Below, piece after piece: positions 1-11,618 of a stretch of 64,000 bases of DNA. The notes under the pieces were generated by a model that did not search any database, was not told where the DNA came from, and saw nothing but the letters and a program-made list of their open reading frames with translations. This DNA is from Apiotrichum sp. Y4204 (Eukaryota; Basidiomycota; Tremellomycetes; Trichosporonales; Trichosporonaceae), in NCBI GenBank assembly GCA_025531455.1, contig JAMYHL010000111.1, positions 1-64,000 of the forward strand, given 5' to 3'. The translations under genes were made by a program, and so were the position numbers. How positions within the stretch are numbered: position 1 is the first letter of the stretch; every line of letters begins with the position of its first letter.

Positions 1-34
1 GTTATCAGCGCTCTCGCCAGCAGCGGAACCGCCA

Positions 35-130
35 GCCTCTGTAGCACAGTGGTAGTTGCGCTTGTCTTGTACCGCCCTTGGGGCGCCAGCAGAGAACAAG
101 AGGTCCCGCGTTCGATCCGCGGCGGAGGCA
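35..130 (+). tRNA. tRNA-Thr (anticodon UGU) with a 23-nt intron
   Basis: The sequence folds as a complete tRNA. Acceptor strand 35-41 pairs with 123-129, and A130 is the discriminator. Anticodon stem CTTGT (61-65) pairs with ACAAG (96-100). T stem CCGCG (106-110) pairs with CGCGG (118-122) around the loop TTCGATC. The anticodon TGT lies at 68-70. An intron at 72-94 sits one base 3' of the anticodon, the canonical nuclear position. Removing it leaves a normal 73-nt tRNA. The D arm is the weakest helix. The intron position marks this as a nuclear eukaryotic tRNA that needs tRNA splicing endonuclease and ligase. Confidence 0.93.
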
Positions 131-671
131 GCTGGCTGGGGACGATTGAAGTGCCTCGGCTTTTTAGACGTGGGGGAGATGAGTGTATCTGGTTTTCTGT
201 ATTGCTAGCATGCTGGAGACCGAGAGATCTAGAGCTCTGAAGCATCTTGAACTCTGAAAGCCCGAATGATTTCGAATGCTCTGGACCTTGAGAAGATGGA
301 ATGGTGTGGAGGTAGACGATGTGGCGCCGTGGGTTAGGATCGTGACACTCATCGGTGGAAGAGCTGCGACAAATCGTTACAATGTCGTCAAGTTGACAAA
401 TGTTCAAGACGGCGCTGTGCGGTGTGTATGGCCTATGGTGCATCTCGGAGATTTGTCTGTGCGGTGGATGATAACACTTGTACGTCATCCGAGAGACTGT
501 CAGTGTGGCCGGTGGTGTACGACCCTTGATATGCATGGCCAAGATTGCAATCCAAGATCGCGCGTGACACAAACGCACCACGCGTAGCACGAACAATTCT
601 GATATTTCCACACATCCAACACCATTCAAAGTCACAGAGAAACTCTGGCAACCGAGACTTGGCATCCATCC
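131..671. other. Intergenic region between tRNA-Thr and the acetyltransferase gene
   Basis: The first part should hold tRNA transcription termination and the last 200 bases or so the promoter and 5' leader of the gene at 672. Short open frames here have no recognisable content. I see no clear TATA box or repeat. Confidence 0.5.
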
Positions 672-1592
672 ATGTCTATCAAGCGCCAGACGGAGCCCTC
701 TCCGGAATTCATTGACGCCTCGGCACGATTGTACAATGCGGCGTTCAACGTGCGGACGTTCTACGTCATACGGGCCGTGTTTGGCGATATGCCCGCGGAC
801 GAGGTCGACCCCATCCAGCTCATCAAGTACAAGCAGTATGTGTATCGCGGGATATGCAACCACGAACTGTACACTGCACATCTCGAGGGCGATACCGAGC
901 CCTGCGCGATCATGGTGCTCAAGCGCCCGGTAGATGATGGCCCGGCACCAGAGTAAGTACGAGCCCTGCAGGCAGCAGCTGCCGAGGCTCGGCAGCTGAC
1001 ACTCTGTGATCTGTGCCTATCCCGGCTGATGTGTGGCAGCAACAACCTGCCGACCCCGTACGACGCCGAGCTGAACGCCTGCATGCCGCCTGACGCCGAA
1101 GCGCGCGCCAAGCTCGTGAGTGAGCCCGTGTGCCTGTGGCCAAAGAATGTGTTACCGATCGCTGACCCCACAGGTCGACGCCCACACTGGGGCCCTCAAG
1201 AAAGCGGGTTACGGCGACGCCGACAGGCGCAACTACCACGTATCGTACCTCGCCACCGCGCCGGACGCGCAGCGCCGCGGGCTGGGCTCGTCCCTCGTCC
1301 GGCACGCGATCGAGCGCGCCAGGGCCGAGGGCCGCGAGGTGTCGCTCTCGACCCATACCGCTGAAAATGTGAGTTTGTGGAGTGGGAACGAAGCTTGGAG
1401 GTAGAAGAAGAGTCTGGAACCTTTCCCGATGTAGTTCTAATCCCCCAGGCTGAGTTTTACATGCGTCTCGGATTCAAGATTGCGGGGAGGGACGAGTGGA
1501 TGATTGACTCAACGCCGTTCAAGTGGTGGGTGCTGATGACGGATATGGCTGGCGAGCGGGGCCCACAAACTCAGACTGAGCGGAGTCAGTAA
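672..1592 (+). CDS. GNAT-family N-acetyltransferase
   Basis: Four exons, 672-952, 1040-1115, 1174-1368 and 1449-1592, give 231 residues. All introns are GT-AG with matching phase (donors gtaagt, gtgagt, gtgagt). The acetyl-CoA-binding motif A is plain: a beta strand YLATAP (144-149) followed by QRRGLG (152-157), the Q/RxxGxG/A pyrophosphate loop, and an Arg/Glu-rich helix. After the last intron, AEFYMRLGF is the usual GNAT motif B 'A..lYe..GF'. The N-terminal half (1-110) is not recognised and probably determines the acceptor substrate. No signal peptide or membrane segment is seen, so it is probably cytosolic or nuclear. The substrate cannot be told from sequence: small-molecule and protein acetylation both remain possible. 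Confidence 0.85.
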
Positions 1593-2739
1593 ACGAAACG
1601 CGCCGCTGAGGGTATAGGGCGCTTGTACTCTTCTTAGAGACGTTGTTGTTATTCGAACCGGTGACGGAGCTTTGAGGCTCAAGCCCGACGGCCGAGGTGT
1701 TGCACGATGGCGGTGGGGTAACATAAACGCCTGGTCCGGTCCTGAGTCCGTGCCCACGGATCGACGGAGCTGTTCTGCGTGTACTCTTCCAGGTTCCGGG
1801 GGCGGAACTCTTCAACGGCATGGGCCTGGACTCCGGGTGTATCTGGGGTTGTGGGGAGTACAGTGGCCAATGGTCCCTTCGCCGCATGTTTGGGCGTAGG
1901 GGACAGAGGGTGCGGAAAGAGGTGCTGAAACTGTGGGCAAAACGCGTCGCAAGGGTGTCAGAGGTCGGAAAGGGTGCGAAACATCCGGCAAAAGGCACCC
2001 GATATTACGTTGTACCCCCGGTCCTTGCGATGGTTTGCCCTAGCGACATGCATGCGGTTTCTCGATCGCAATGCGCGGTCTGCGTGGTTGGGTGGCACGG
2101 CGCGTCGACAAGGAGAGGACAAAGAGTTTGGACAAAGAGAGGGGACAAAAGAGATGGGACAAGGAGTTGGGACAAGTTGATTTTACTGTGCCACGGATCG
2201 CCTCATCATCGCTGTGATTGCCCAGAGACATGTGGCGGTGTGGGCTGTGCTCTGTGGAATCGGAGTGGCACATTCAGAGAGTGGACATCGCCATTGGCAG
2301 TTTGTGACTCCTTCATAAGGTTGCACAAGGTATCAGATCACGAGGTAGTCGGCGCGTCGACTGGGTACGACTGGGTACGACTGTAGACGCTGCCTGGAGG
2401 TTAAGGCGTTGGGGTGTCACCGCAGATGATCATAGAGGGTCATACACCGACCGACATGTTGAGAGAGGAAAGAACAGTTAAGTGATAACAAGCATCCCTT
2501 CCTTTCCAAGCCAGTAATGCAAAGCATATCTCATGTGATCGAGGCCCAAGGAAGATACATGAAGTGAGGGGGAACATACATATGCGTATGACTTCGTGAA
2601 CATAAAAACTCGTATGGATGAATATGGATGGGAGCGACGGTGGTTGAATGAATGAATGAACGCAGGACACAGTCCCGCGGGATGAGATTGCGCGTCTAGC
2701 GCTGGGCCCCGAAGAGGAGAGGATGGGGCATTATGCCAC
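1593..2739. other. Intergenic region with purine-rich imperfect repeats
   Basis: This lies between convergent genes (acetyltransferase + and CAP protein -), so it should contain both 3' untranslated regions. Open frames inside show no recognisable protein. The clearest structure is the GGACAAAGAG-like imperfect repeat at 2107-2176. Confidence 0.5.
2107..2176. repeat. Imperfect tandem repeat, GGACAAAGAG-like
   Basis: About six degenerate copies of a GGACAA(A/G)GAG unit follow one another in intergenic DNA. The strand asymmetry is strong (purines on +). No function is apparent. Confidence 0.6.
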
Positions 2740-3744
2740 TTAGACGGCCTTGTCGCCAAGACGGCCGACGTTCTTGGGGTAGTCGGCGTCGGGGCCGAAG
2801 TTGGGGTTGCCGTTGTACTTGCAGCTGACGTAGATCGTCGAGACGACCATGGGGTTCTCGCCGTTTGCGTCCTTCACGCCGTTGTTCTCGTCGATGCCGC
2901 TCCTGCCCTCCTTGTCATTGCAGCCCAAGTTCCAGCCACAGCCGATCTCGGTGACGTTCTTCCAGACCAGGGTGGTAAAGTGACCGGTCTCGAGGGAGAA
3001 GCCGGGCGCGCGGTCCTTGTAAATGTTCCACTCCTCAGCCCAGGCGCAAGCAGCATCGTCGGCAGGGAAGGTTACGCCCCCGGCAGTGTAAGCTTTTTTG
3101 GGGGTATAGATCCACCTCCAGTAAAGGTTGTCGCTGCCCTCGTGCTCGTTGTCGCACTTGCCGGTGTGGGTAGCCGCCTCCTGGGCCAGCTGGGCGTTCC
3201 ACTTGACCGAGTGAGCACCGAAAAGGGCGCGCAAGGTGTTGTGCCTGTCGAGCAATGCCTTGGAAGCCGCGGAGTTACCAGACACGTCCTCGGGGGTCGA
3301 GGCGGCTCCGATGCGGATGCTCTCATCTGCTTTGAAGATGTCGTCTGGGTTCTGGTTGGAAGGGGCGGACGAGGGGGCGGGAGCGAGCGAGCTGGCGAGG
3401 GTGGCAGAGTCTGACGAGACGGCAGGGGCGGCAGGCTCGTTGGTGGGAGCGGGGGAGGCGGCGGTCTCCTGAGCAGTAGCAGTGGCCTGCTCGGCGGAGG
3501 AAGTCTCGGCGGAGGGGGCCGAGGGGGCCTCAGCGGAGGGGGACTCGGCAGAGGGCTGAGCAGCAAGGTTCTGCGTAGGGAGGGCCTCGGCAGTGACGGT
3601 CACGGTCTGGGCGACGGCGTTGCAGTTCTTGGGGCCGCGGTGGTAGGACCAGCTCTTGCTCCAGCCACGGTTCTCGTGGGTGGGGGCGGCCGCGACGGAG
3701 GTGAGGGCGGCGACGAGGCCGAGGAGGGCGATGTTCTTAACCAT
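2740..3744 (-). CDS. Secreted CAP/PR-1-like (SCP/TAPS) protein
   Basis: Single exon, 334 residues. I chose the Met at 3744 because it is followed at once by a classical signal peptide (hydrophobic core to about residue 20, ending in Ala-Ala-Ala). An upstream in-frame Met at 3816 would bury it. Residues about 60-130 are a Ser/Ala/Pro/Glu-rich linker, probably O-glycosylated. A CAP domain fills about 162-320: HNTLR at the domain start, the CAP1 signature GHFTTLVWKNVTEIGCG (254-270), the CAP2-like YVSCKYNGNPNF (305-316), and His168 and His255 at the usual cavity positions. The family includes yeast Pry1/Pry2, which bind and export sterols and lipids, and plant PR-1. The actual ligand is not known. 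A TATA-like box lies about 200 bp upstream. Confidence 0.92.
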   Translation of the reverse strand: MVKNIALLGLVAALTSVAAAPTHENRGWSKSWSYHRGPKNCNAVAQTVTVTAEALPTQNLAAQPSAESPSAEAPSAPSAETSSAEQATATAQETAASPAPTNEPAAPAVSSDSATLASSLAPAPSSAPSNQNPDDIFKADESIRIGAASTPEDVSGNSAASKALLDRHNTLRALFGAHSVKWNAQLAQEAATHTGKCDNEHEGSDNLYWRWIYTPKKAYTAGGVTFPADDAACAWAEEWNIYKDRAPGFSLETGHFTTLVWKNVTEIGCGWNLGCNDKEGRSGIDENNGVKDANGENPMVVSTIYVSCKYNGNPNFGPDADYPKNVGRLGDKAV

Positions 3745-3941
3745 TGTGGAAGAAAAATGTAGGTGACAGTTGTCGATCGGGTTGGGGGTGGGTAGAGTCG
3801 GGTCTACGGAGGTCACGTACAGCGAAAAACAAGGGAGAGTAATGTGCAGCGGTCAACGCGTGCTACAAAAAGAGGAGGTAGAAGATGATACTTCGAAAAG
3901 TGTGTTGAAGGATAGAGAAGACGTTGGAGATGGGCAGTCTC

Positions 3942-3949
3942 TTATATAT
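3942..3949 (-). promoter_or_regulatory. TATA-like box upstream of the CAP gene
   Basis: On the minus strand this reads ATATATAA, about 200 bp upstream of the CAP start codon. It is followed by a leader rich in pyrimidines on the coding strand. Its position agrees with a core promoter and a leader of about 150 nt. Confidence 0.5.
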
Positions 3950-6900
3950 CAATGATGCCCCGCCGTCGAGCGAGACGACGGTTAGTGCATCAACAGGCAG
4001 AAAACCAAAGGAAAACTGCTCCTCGGATACAGGCCAGGACAGCGTAACAATCTCAATCTTCGTCTCCTGTCTCCAGGTGTTCCACCGTCCGCCGTCCGCT
4101 GTCGGGTACCGACTGTGGAGAAGAAATGGACACGGTCTGGGCTTGGGTCCTTGTGTAGCAGTGGACAGAAATTGCCAAGGCTGCAAGGAACTGGCGAGCT
4201 GCGAGCTGCCAGCTTTGTCCGCGTCCTGGGGAGTTGACAAGGGGTTTGAAACGCGATTTCTCGTCAACAAACTTCCCTTTGATGCAAAACTCTGTTTTGC
4301 AGCTGCAGCATCCCCCATCCCCCTCCCCCCGTTTTTTAGAGTTTTGCTTCTCTCCTTTTTTTTCCTTTGCTCTGCTCCTACCACTGGGGGTCAAGCGCTT
4401 TTCCCCTCCTTACTCCGCATCAGTTTACCCATCCCACTACAACTTTGTGTGCACATGCGGCGCGGCCACTTCGTAGAATTCTAGAGTTTGCTGCCCTTCT
4501 TGCAGATCGTGAATCATGAATACCATCAATAGCCCACTGTGACGAGTGGCGGAGGCGCTCTGCGAGCCAAAAGCGTATCCGCAGCCATGGCCATGTATCG
4601 AGTGTAGAGTACGTATGGTACTGTTGCTGGTAGGCGTTAGTTCGGACCGCAACCGCAAACTGCTGCAGAGTCAGAGGATCACAGGACGTGTGCCGTCTCG
4701 GGGGATTCACAACACGTACAGAGCAGCGCCCCCGAACCGCCACAGACCCGAGGTGCACACCTGAGATCTTGCAGGTCAGAAGTGCTTCAGATTTGCCACC
4801 TCAAGAGTTCGCCCGCCGTTGCACTGTATTGGCATGCACTGTATGTACAGTCCCTCTCAGCTGAGGAATTCGCGACCGACACGGCTCCACACAACACGAC
4901 TGGACTTCAGAAGCCCATAATGTTGTGCAAGACCTGCAGGGCCCTAGACCGCTCTCGACTGTGCCGTACTGTTTTCAGAATTGGCCGTCACGGATCTCCT
5001 GTCCTCAAAGGAGCCGTGTGTCAGTTGCTAGTAGGTGATCAGTCTTGCCGTCTTGCGGGTTCCGGAAACAAACCCAAGAGCTCCCCAGACATCGAATAAT
5101 CTCAAACAGGACACTCCGACCTTGCCGCACGGCCGGGCGTTTTGTCACCGGCGGTAGTAGACGGTGTGCACAGGCAAACGAGGCGAACGGTCAGGAGTGT
5201 TTTCGACGATCGACGGCCCCGCCAGCGCGCCAGCCAGTTTTCCCTTGGTTTCTGGCCTTTCTGGGCGCGGTGAAACACAAACGCCCTCAAACTTTAATAC
5301 GGCATTTTACGGCATGGCCCTGCCTCCCCCCTGGCCGACCCTCACCACATCATCTGCCAGAGAAAATGCCGTTCCATACAGTACAGTCCTCAGAGTTACC
5401 TCGGTGCGAATGACGCTCCGCAAGACTCCTTCTCTCTTCTCTCGTTGCTTCTCCAGGGGAACCGCGGGCCGTCCGGAAGTGTTTCGGCCTGCGTCCTGCC
5501 AGCTGCCAGGCGATGTGTCCATTGGATAGGAATAGGATTTGGCGGCACCCCATATGGCATGATGAGGTCTGGACCACTCCACTCGATTGCAAGACTTGGA
5601 GCAACTCTATCTTCCTAACACCACGACAGCGCGACATGATGCGTAACAGCCATGACGCAACGTCCTTACAGCTGCACTGAGCGCTAAGCTCTGTAGATGC
5701 AGTCAAGCAACGGCCGAAACATGCCAATCGGGAACAGACAGTATTGGATCGCGCCCGACAGCCGCTCATCCGAAAGCGTTGATAAGGAACGGGACGGGGG
5801 CGCGCTCCAAGATCCCACTCGAATCATTACCTGCTATCTCGACCCGGTATCGTGACTGCCAAGCAGGGGCAGCGCAGTGAGCTTGTCGACTTGAATTTAT
5901 GAGCCCAGAAATGATAAATTCATAGAGTCCACCAAAATGGAGGAAAACTACCTGACGGACAAACGAGCTCACTACAAACGCTACCTCCATCTCCTCTCGA
6001 CCCACACTTAACAGCGCCCTTCTCGTGAATACCAGCGCCAGCGCCCCAGTTACGCCAACTCTATCTCGGCCAGCCCTGCACATGCCCGCCCACCCTGGCG
6101 AGTCAGTCGCACCCCGCCCCATCTCCTCGTTTCATGCTGCGGCCCATGTGGAGCGCGCCGTGGCGCGCACTGAGAGATTCTGGATTCCAGTCGGCGAGCC
6201 GACAGACTTAGCCAATACTGTAGCGTCTGCAAGTGGCATTCTTGTTGATCCGATTCACAGTCTGGACAAGAGAGGCAACAGAGGCTGGAGCCGATGGAAA
6301 CGGCGCCCACTACGTGGTCGGTGGGTTCGGAAATAGAGCTTCGAGGCCGCCAAGTCCCGAGACCTCCGATCCGGGCCGTCGGCGAGGAAACTGGGGTCCC
6401 GGGATCAAGGTATTGGCTCGAGGCCCAGAATGGTGGATACGGCAGACGGTGTGCCACTCTCCACCCCACATACCACATCAACTGCACCCTTGACAGACGG
6501 AGGAGTGAGAGAGTTTAAGGCCGTGGAGCTTGGAGCACATGATCGTGATCGTCATGGCACTCGGGAGTCTGCAGCCTATTTCCACCAGTCAGGCAGCTCG
6601 AGAAGTGGAAACGGCGATAGGTTGCAGAGTGGAGTTTCAGTGGTGGTCACCCCAATCGGCGATTTTCAAGGTTTATGCTCGAGTGTGGCGGCGATAGACA
6701 TGGTCGGTGCTCCCTCGGATGGGGCTTGCGTCAGTCCGAGAGGCTGTTGTAGGCCTTATAGGTCGCCTTCGTGTCGGCCAACGCGGGGCCGTAGTCTCAC
6801 TTCTGCAAACTCCGGAGGGGAAGAGAACAGTTTCGAAGACGGACATCACCATGCCTTGGCTGTTTCTATTCTGGAAGTCTCCACATCTTCCAGAGCGAAC

Positions 6901-8193
6901 ACTAATCTTCAATGTGTCTACGGCGCTGGGGCTGGGCGCTGTCAAGCGGCAATACGACTCCACTCACTCGACAGGATGTTGCACTTGCAGAGATCTTTCA
7001 TGTGTGCCGTGCCGTGGCGCAACCGTACTCGCACCAGATTCAGAATCCGATCTCGGAACCAGGTGATACCATACCGAGTTTCCTGGGTACCTCTGTGGCG
7101 GCGGGGCTCCTGCGCCACTGGTGCCTTCAGCGTCTGCTTCAAACAGAGTCGTCGCCGATCCGGCACTCCTGAAAGGCAAACCCTCTCGGCGCCACCATCG
7201 CGCTCACTGTGAAGACCACTTCTCGTAACCGTGGCGCCGCGCGACGGATTCACTCATGCCGTAAGATGGCATCGAGCAGAGGTGCATAGGTTCGATCGGA
7301 GTGCATGAGTAAGGACCGTGACTTGTCAAGAGTGAAGAATGAAGGAGGTCGCTGGTGGGTGATGCGTTTGAGCTGAAACGGGCGTCTTGAGAGGAAGGTC
7401 GTGGCTGCCGTCCGGACAGTGTGTGAGTATGCAATAAGTGGTAAGGCAGTAGGTACGAGCGACACCGATTCTTCCTGCGATCCGGCGAGTATGACTTTAG
7501 CTGACCAACGCTCACTTCGCTTTCGGGGTCTCTGACACTTCGGGGTAATATCCTTGTTATCTCCCTTGTCTCCTTGTCTCCATGTCCCATCAATGCGCTG
7601 ACTGAACATGAGCGTAGCAGAGCGCATCCAGTACGCAAAAGTGGCGAGGACGTAGGCTCAAATACCATGAACAACTAGCTTGCTCTTGCCGTTTGCTGCA
7701 AGCTTACTCGCCTGGGCATGCTGGTCATGCTGGTCATGCTGGTCGCTGGTCAGTGCATACAGAGCTTTACAGGGAGGACTGTGTAAGAGATTCTCCAGCT
7801 GGGAACTGGGTGGATGTCTCGGACGCGACAGAGTTCCCCATCTTGGTGTGGCGATGGGCAGCGGGGTCATCGGCCGCGAGTGCGCGCTGCCCGTCGCTGG
7901 CGAGTGTGGACGCGGTCATCGGCCAAGTTGAATGCTGAAACCCCACTTTTGACATCGTCTCAGTTGACATCATGTGATGGCACTAGTCGCGGGTACGACC
8001 GAGCTGCCGGAGCTGGCGGGCCGGGGACCGCCGGTGGGATTGTTGCGCGCACTGCTGTTGACGTTGTGGGCGATGTGGCCGTCGCCGGTACATGCTGCCT
8101 GCACACAGCAGTCCACGCACTTGTACTGGTGGCTTGCTCGTGGATACTTAAAAACGGAGGACGATGTCCCCACTCAAGTCCAGATCACCCACC
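3950..8193. other. 4.2-kb region without a recognisable gene
   Basis: This lies upstream of two divergent genes (CAP - and SDR +). The longest open frame, 6430-7212 (+, 260 codons), has a composition typical of random GC-rich sequence, no known motif, and no splice partners that extend it convincingly. No tRNA, transposon ends or long repeats are visible. It may hold long promoters, a lineage-specific gene or non-coding RNA, and I cannot choose between these from sequence. Confidence 0.45.
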
Positions 8194-9140
8194 ATGACGC
8201 TCACTGGCTCCCCCACGAATGCGTACTTTGCGCCGCTGACCGGCGTCGCGCTCATCACCGGCGCAGCCTCGGGGGTGAGTGACAGACTCACGATGCCAGC
8301 CGTGTTAATTTCAGATTGGCGCCGCGACCGCTCTGTCATTTTCGCGCGCCGGTGTGCGCCGCCTCGCGCTGGCGGACATCCAGGCCGAGGGGCTCAAAAG
8401 AGTCGCCGCCTCCCTCGGCGAAGGACACGAGGTGCTCACCCTCGTCGTGGATACTGCTGAGGAGGCGCAAGTCGACAAGATGGTAGCCGACACGGTTGAG
8501 CGGTTCGGGCGCGTCGACTATGCGGTCAACTGTGCTGGCATTGCCGGGTCGCCGGGTGCGTTTGGCGAGTCGGACACGGAAAACTACGACCGTGTGATTG
8601 CCATTAACCAACGTGGCGTGTTCTTGTCCATGAAAGCCCAGCTGCGCGCCATGGCCAAGCAGGAGCTCTTGGGAAGGTAGGATAAACGTCGGGCGCGGAT
8701 GCTCACGGCAGCACGCCGATAAAGCAGCAGCGGGGCGCGATCATCAACATTGCGTCCATGGCTGGTGTCAAGTGTCTCCCGGCCTTTGCGGCGTACACGG
8801 CCTCCAAGCATGCCGTGATTGGGTTTGCGCGCTGCGCAGCGGCAGAGTACGCGTCGCAGCGTATCCGGGTCAACAATGTCGCGCCAGGTTGGATCGAGAC
8901 GCCGGTAAGTGCGAGCCAGAGTGCTTCTTGCTTCTGATGTTTCTCCTCTGATGGCAGATGACGACAACGATCCCCAGTACACTCGGGACGCGCTCGCTCG
9001 ACGACATGCCCAACGTCCCCCTCAAGCGGGCGGGCCAGCCGCAGGAGATTGCCGACGTGATCGTCTTCCTGGCCAGCGAGAACGCCAGCTATGTCACGGG
9101 TGTGACTTGGCAGATTGATGGCGGCATGGGATGCACCTAG
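8194..9140 (+). CDS. Short-chain dehydrogenase/reductase (classical SDR)
   Basis: Four exons, 8194-8274, 8315-8676, 8712-8904 and 8958-9140, give 272 residues. The nucleotide-binding motif TGAASGIG (22-29) is split by intron 1. NCAGIAG is the NNAG-equivalent motif. Ser163, Tyr176 and Lys180 (ASM...AAYTASK) form the catalytic set with normal spacing, and the C-terminus has the usual 'GVTWQIDGGMG'. I chose Met at 8194 (context cacccaccATG) over in-frame 8164, which would add ten unconserved residues. Intron 2 (35 nt) uses an AG at 8710-8711. A nearer AG at 8727 would break frame. The enzyme is an NAD(P)-dependent oxidoreductase, probably of an alcohol or 3-oxoacyl compound. The substrate is unknown. 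Confidence 0.93.
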
Positions 9141-9523
9141 AGAGACGAGCGGATTGTGGGATTCAGAAGACTTGATAAAGGGCATGGATGATATGCAATT
9201 GAAAGAGTGGTGCTTTAAAGAAGACACGTTACAGCTGGTAGTCTTGCGCGCATGCGCGGCTGCTCGTTGCTGCGACGCCTGAGCTCGCCATCAGACTTGG
9301 TGTTGCCACCATCACATATGACATCATGACATCAGAGCAAGGCGTTGCAAAAGGGGAGGCCCAGATAATGGTACTCAAATCCATCCACCCCCCAAGATAC
9401 AGCCAACGTTGCCCAGCTCGAATCCATCCATCACCATAGTTATCGGTCGGCCCCTCGCTGTTGCCACCAACAAAAGCAAAACAACCCTTGAACAGCTCCA
9501 CTCTCCATTGCACCCCACCCAGA
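9141..9523. other. Intergenic region between the SDR and CHM7-like genes
   Basis: This contains the SDR 3' end and the CHM7-like promoter and leader. It is AC- and pyrimidine-rich near 9480-9520. I see no other feature. Confidence 0.5.
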
Positions 9524-11365
9524 ATGGCAGACACTCCCCCCTTCCTGCGCGACACCTCGCTCGCGATTCCGTCCCCGGAGCGCATCGCCGCCCTGTGGGC
9601 GTTCACGCGTGCGCAGCGCGACGCCAATCCGGCGGGGTACGAGAGTAATGTGCGGTGGTGGGGCGGCGCGCTCGGGGCGCTGCTCGCTGCCGGCGGGGCA
9701 AGCGGGGCGGGCGAGAAGGATACGCTTGTGCTCAAGGCCGATGATGCGCTGCTTGGGCAGCTGGCGAGGGGGAATGGTGTTCGGCCGCGGGGTATTGGGG
9801 GGACGATTGTGAGTTTTGGGAAGAGTCAGCTGCGTGCCGGTTGTAGTAAGCTGACGGCAGGATGCGCTCGCCACGCCAACAGGGCCGTTTATCCCCCTTG
9901 CTCGGTTTATGGACTCGCCAACGCCGATCGAAGCGGCGCCGGGGATCGCGTCGCGCCTTATCGGGGCTGGGTGGGGCATCATTGCGCGCCTGTCGCCGTT
10001 TGGCGGCGAGGCGACCGAGGACGCACTCTGGAAGCGGGCGAAGGGGAAGGAGTTTGTGTATCTCCCGAATGTCAAGGTGAGTGCACACCGGGAGAAAGAG
10101 GCTTCATACAGGTGGAGGTAGATAATAAAGTTCACACCTGCCCCACCTCCTTCCTTCTCGCACACCGCTTCTACCCCGCTGACGCTAGACTGCCGCGACG
10201 GCGTTCGAGGAGCGCACAACAGAGAGCCCCCCGATAACCTACACTGATGCGCTGTACACGCGCGCGTCCTTCCTCAAAGATTTTACTAGCCTCACGGACG
10301 CCCCTCTGACGAAACACGATGTGGACGTGCTACTGACGTGGCTAGCACGTGATGTCGGCTCGGTGGTTGTTGATGGCGATGTGAGTAGACTCATCCCATA
10401 TCACCCTAACCCCAGGTGATCAAGCTCCTCACCGCGGGCCAGGTGCCCGCCGAGCACCCAATAAGCGAAGCGGACCGTGGCGCGCTGAGTGTGCTGCGCA
10501 CACTCGCCAGCGTCGACGCGCAGATCGCCGCCGTGGAGAAGGAGGCGGCCGAGTGCCAGGTCAAGGCCAAGGCCAAGCTTGCGGCCGGACAGCGCGCCAG
10601 TGCAGCAAGCTATCTGCGGAGCAAGAAGCAACTCGACGAAGTCCTTGCGAAGCGACTCGCTGCCGGAGAGCAGCTGCGTGCCGTCGTGCGTGCCCTGGAC
10701 CAGGCCAAGGGCGATGCAGAGGTATGTGCTGGATGTACTTGGAGGAGCACTGACAACAGGTCATGTCCGCCTACGAGGCGTCCACCGCCGCTTTGGCGTC
10801 TGCACTTGCCGACCCACGCCTCTCGGCCGACCGTATCGCGAGCACAACGGACGCGCTGGCCGAAGCGCTCGCGGACCAGAAGGAGGTCGACGATGCGATC
10901 CAGATGGGCGGCGCGCTCTCTGCCCCCGATATCGACGAGGACGAGCTGGCCAAGGAGCTAGAGGCGCTCGCGCTCGAGGAGAAGGAGGAGAAGGAGAAGC
11001 GCGAGAAGGAAGAGCGTGCCGAGGCCGCGAAGCGGGCAGAGGAAGCGAGGGCTGCCGAGGAGAAGCGCGCGGCCGAGGACAAGCTGGCGGAGGAGAAGCG
11101 TCTCGCGGAGGGCAAGCTCGCGGAGGCGATGCTGAACAAGCCGCAGGAGAGCGACGACGCAATGCAGGCGTCTGCCGAGGCCCGCCTCGCGCGCCTCGCT
11201 GCCCCAGGCGCCCCTGGGGCTCCTGTCGAGGCTTCGCCGTCATCCATTCAGCCCGCTGCGTGGGAGGAGGTGCATGCCGCGGCGCAGGAGCGTGCGCGGG
11301 AGGAGAAGGCGCGCGCCGACGCCGAGCAGCTGCGGAAGGATGAGGCGCGGATCCTGGCCGAGTAG
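9524..11365 (+). CDS. CHM7: CHMP7/Chm7-like ESCRT-III protein
   Basis: Five exons, 9524-9808, 9861-10076, 10189-10380, 10416-10721 and 10760-11365, give 534 residues. All introns are GT-AG and in phase. Residues 1-230 resemble the N-terminal winged-helix-like half of CHMP7. About 240-430 is a Snf7/ESCRT-III helical region: a basic, Ala/Lys-rich first helix pair with 'SYLRSKKQLDEVLAKR', then an acidic second half with 'DDAIQMGGALSAPDIDEDELAKELEAL' split over the sequence. About 380-520 is a very long Glu/Lys/Ala coiled coil. Family role: Chm7 is recruited to the inner nuclear membrane and assembles ESCRT-III for nuclear envelope and pore quality control. I assign the family from architecture. 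A generic Snf7-domain protein is the alternative. Confidence 0.8.
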
Positions 11366-11618
11366 TGGATATGATACAGTTCATATAGGTAGAGCGAGTC
11401 TGAGCGGATATATTGTCGTTTCATTAGTATGCATCATCATGTTGGAGTCTGCCTCTGTCAGATCACAGGTGCTTCGTCCGTACCCAATGCATTGCTACAA
11501 ATATGACAACAACTTGCTCTGTGGTTCCTCCATCTCATGCTATCTCTCCTGCTCTGCTGATCCCACCTTGTCCGCTCATATGCTATATCCCCATGTGTGG
11601 GTCTAACCCAGCTATCGC

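Noticed and set aside
1640..1670. TTCGAA-containing segment resembling a tRNA T loop on the minus strand
   Set aside because: The flanking bases do not form a T stem and no acceptor or anticodon stem can be drawn.
6430..7212. 260-codon plus-strand frame in the 4.2-kb gap
   Set aside because: No domain, signal peptide or splice extension. The composition resembles translated random GC-rich DNA.
7285..7300. GGTTCGATC-like B-box
   Set aside because: No A-box or cloverleaf around it.
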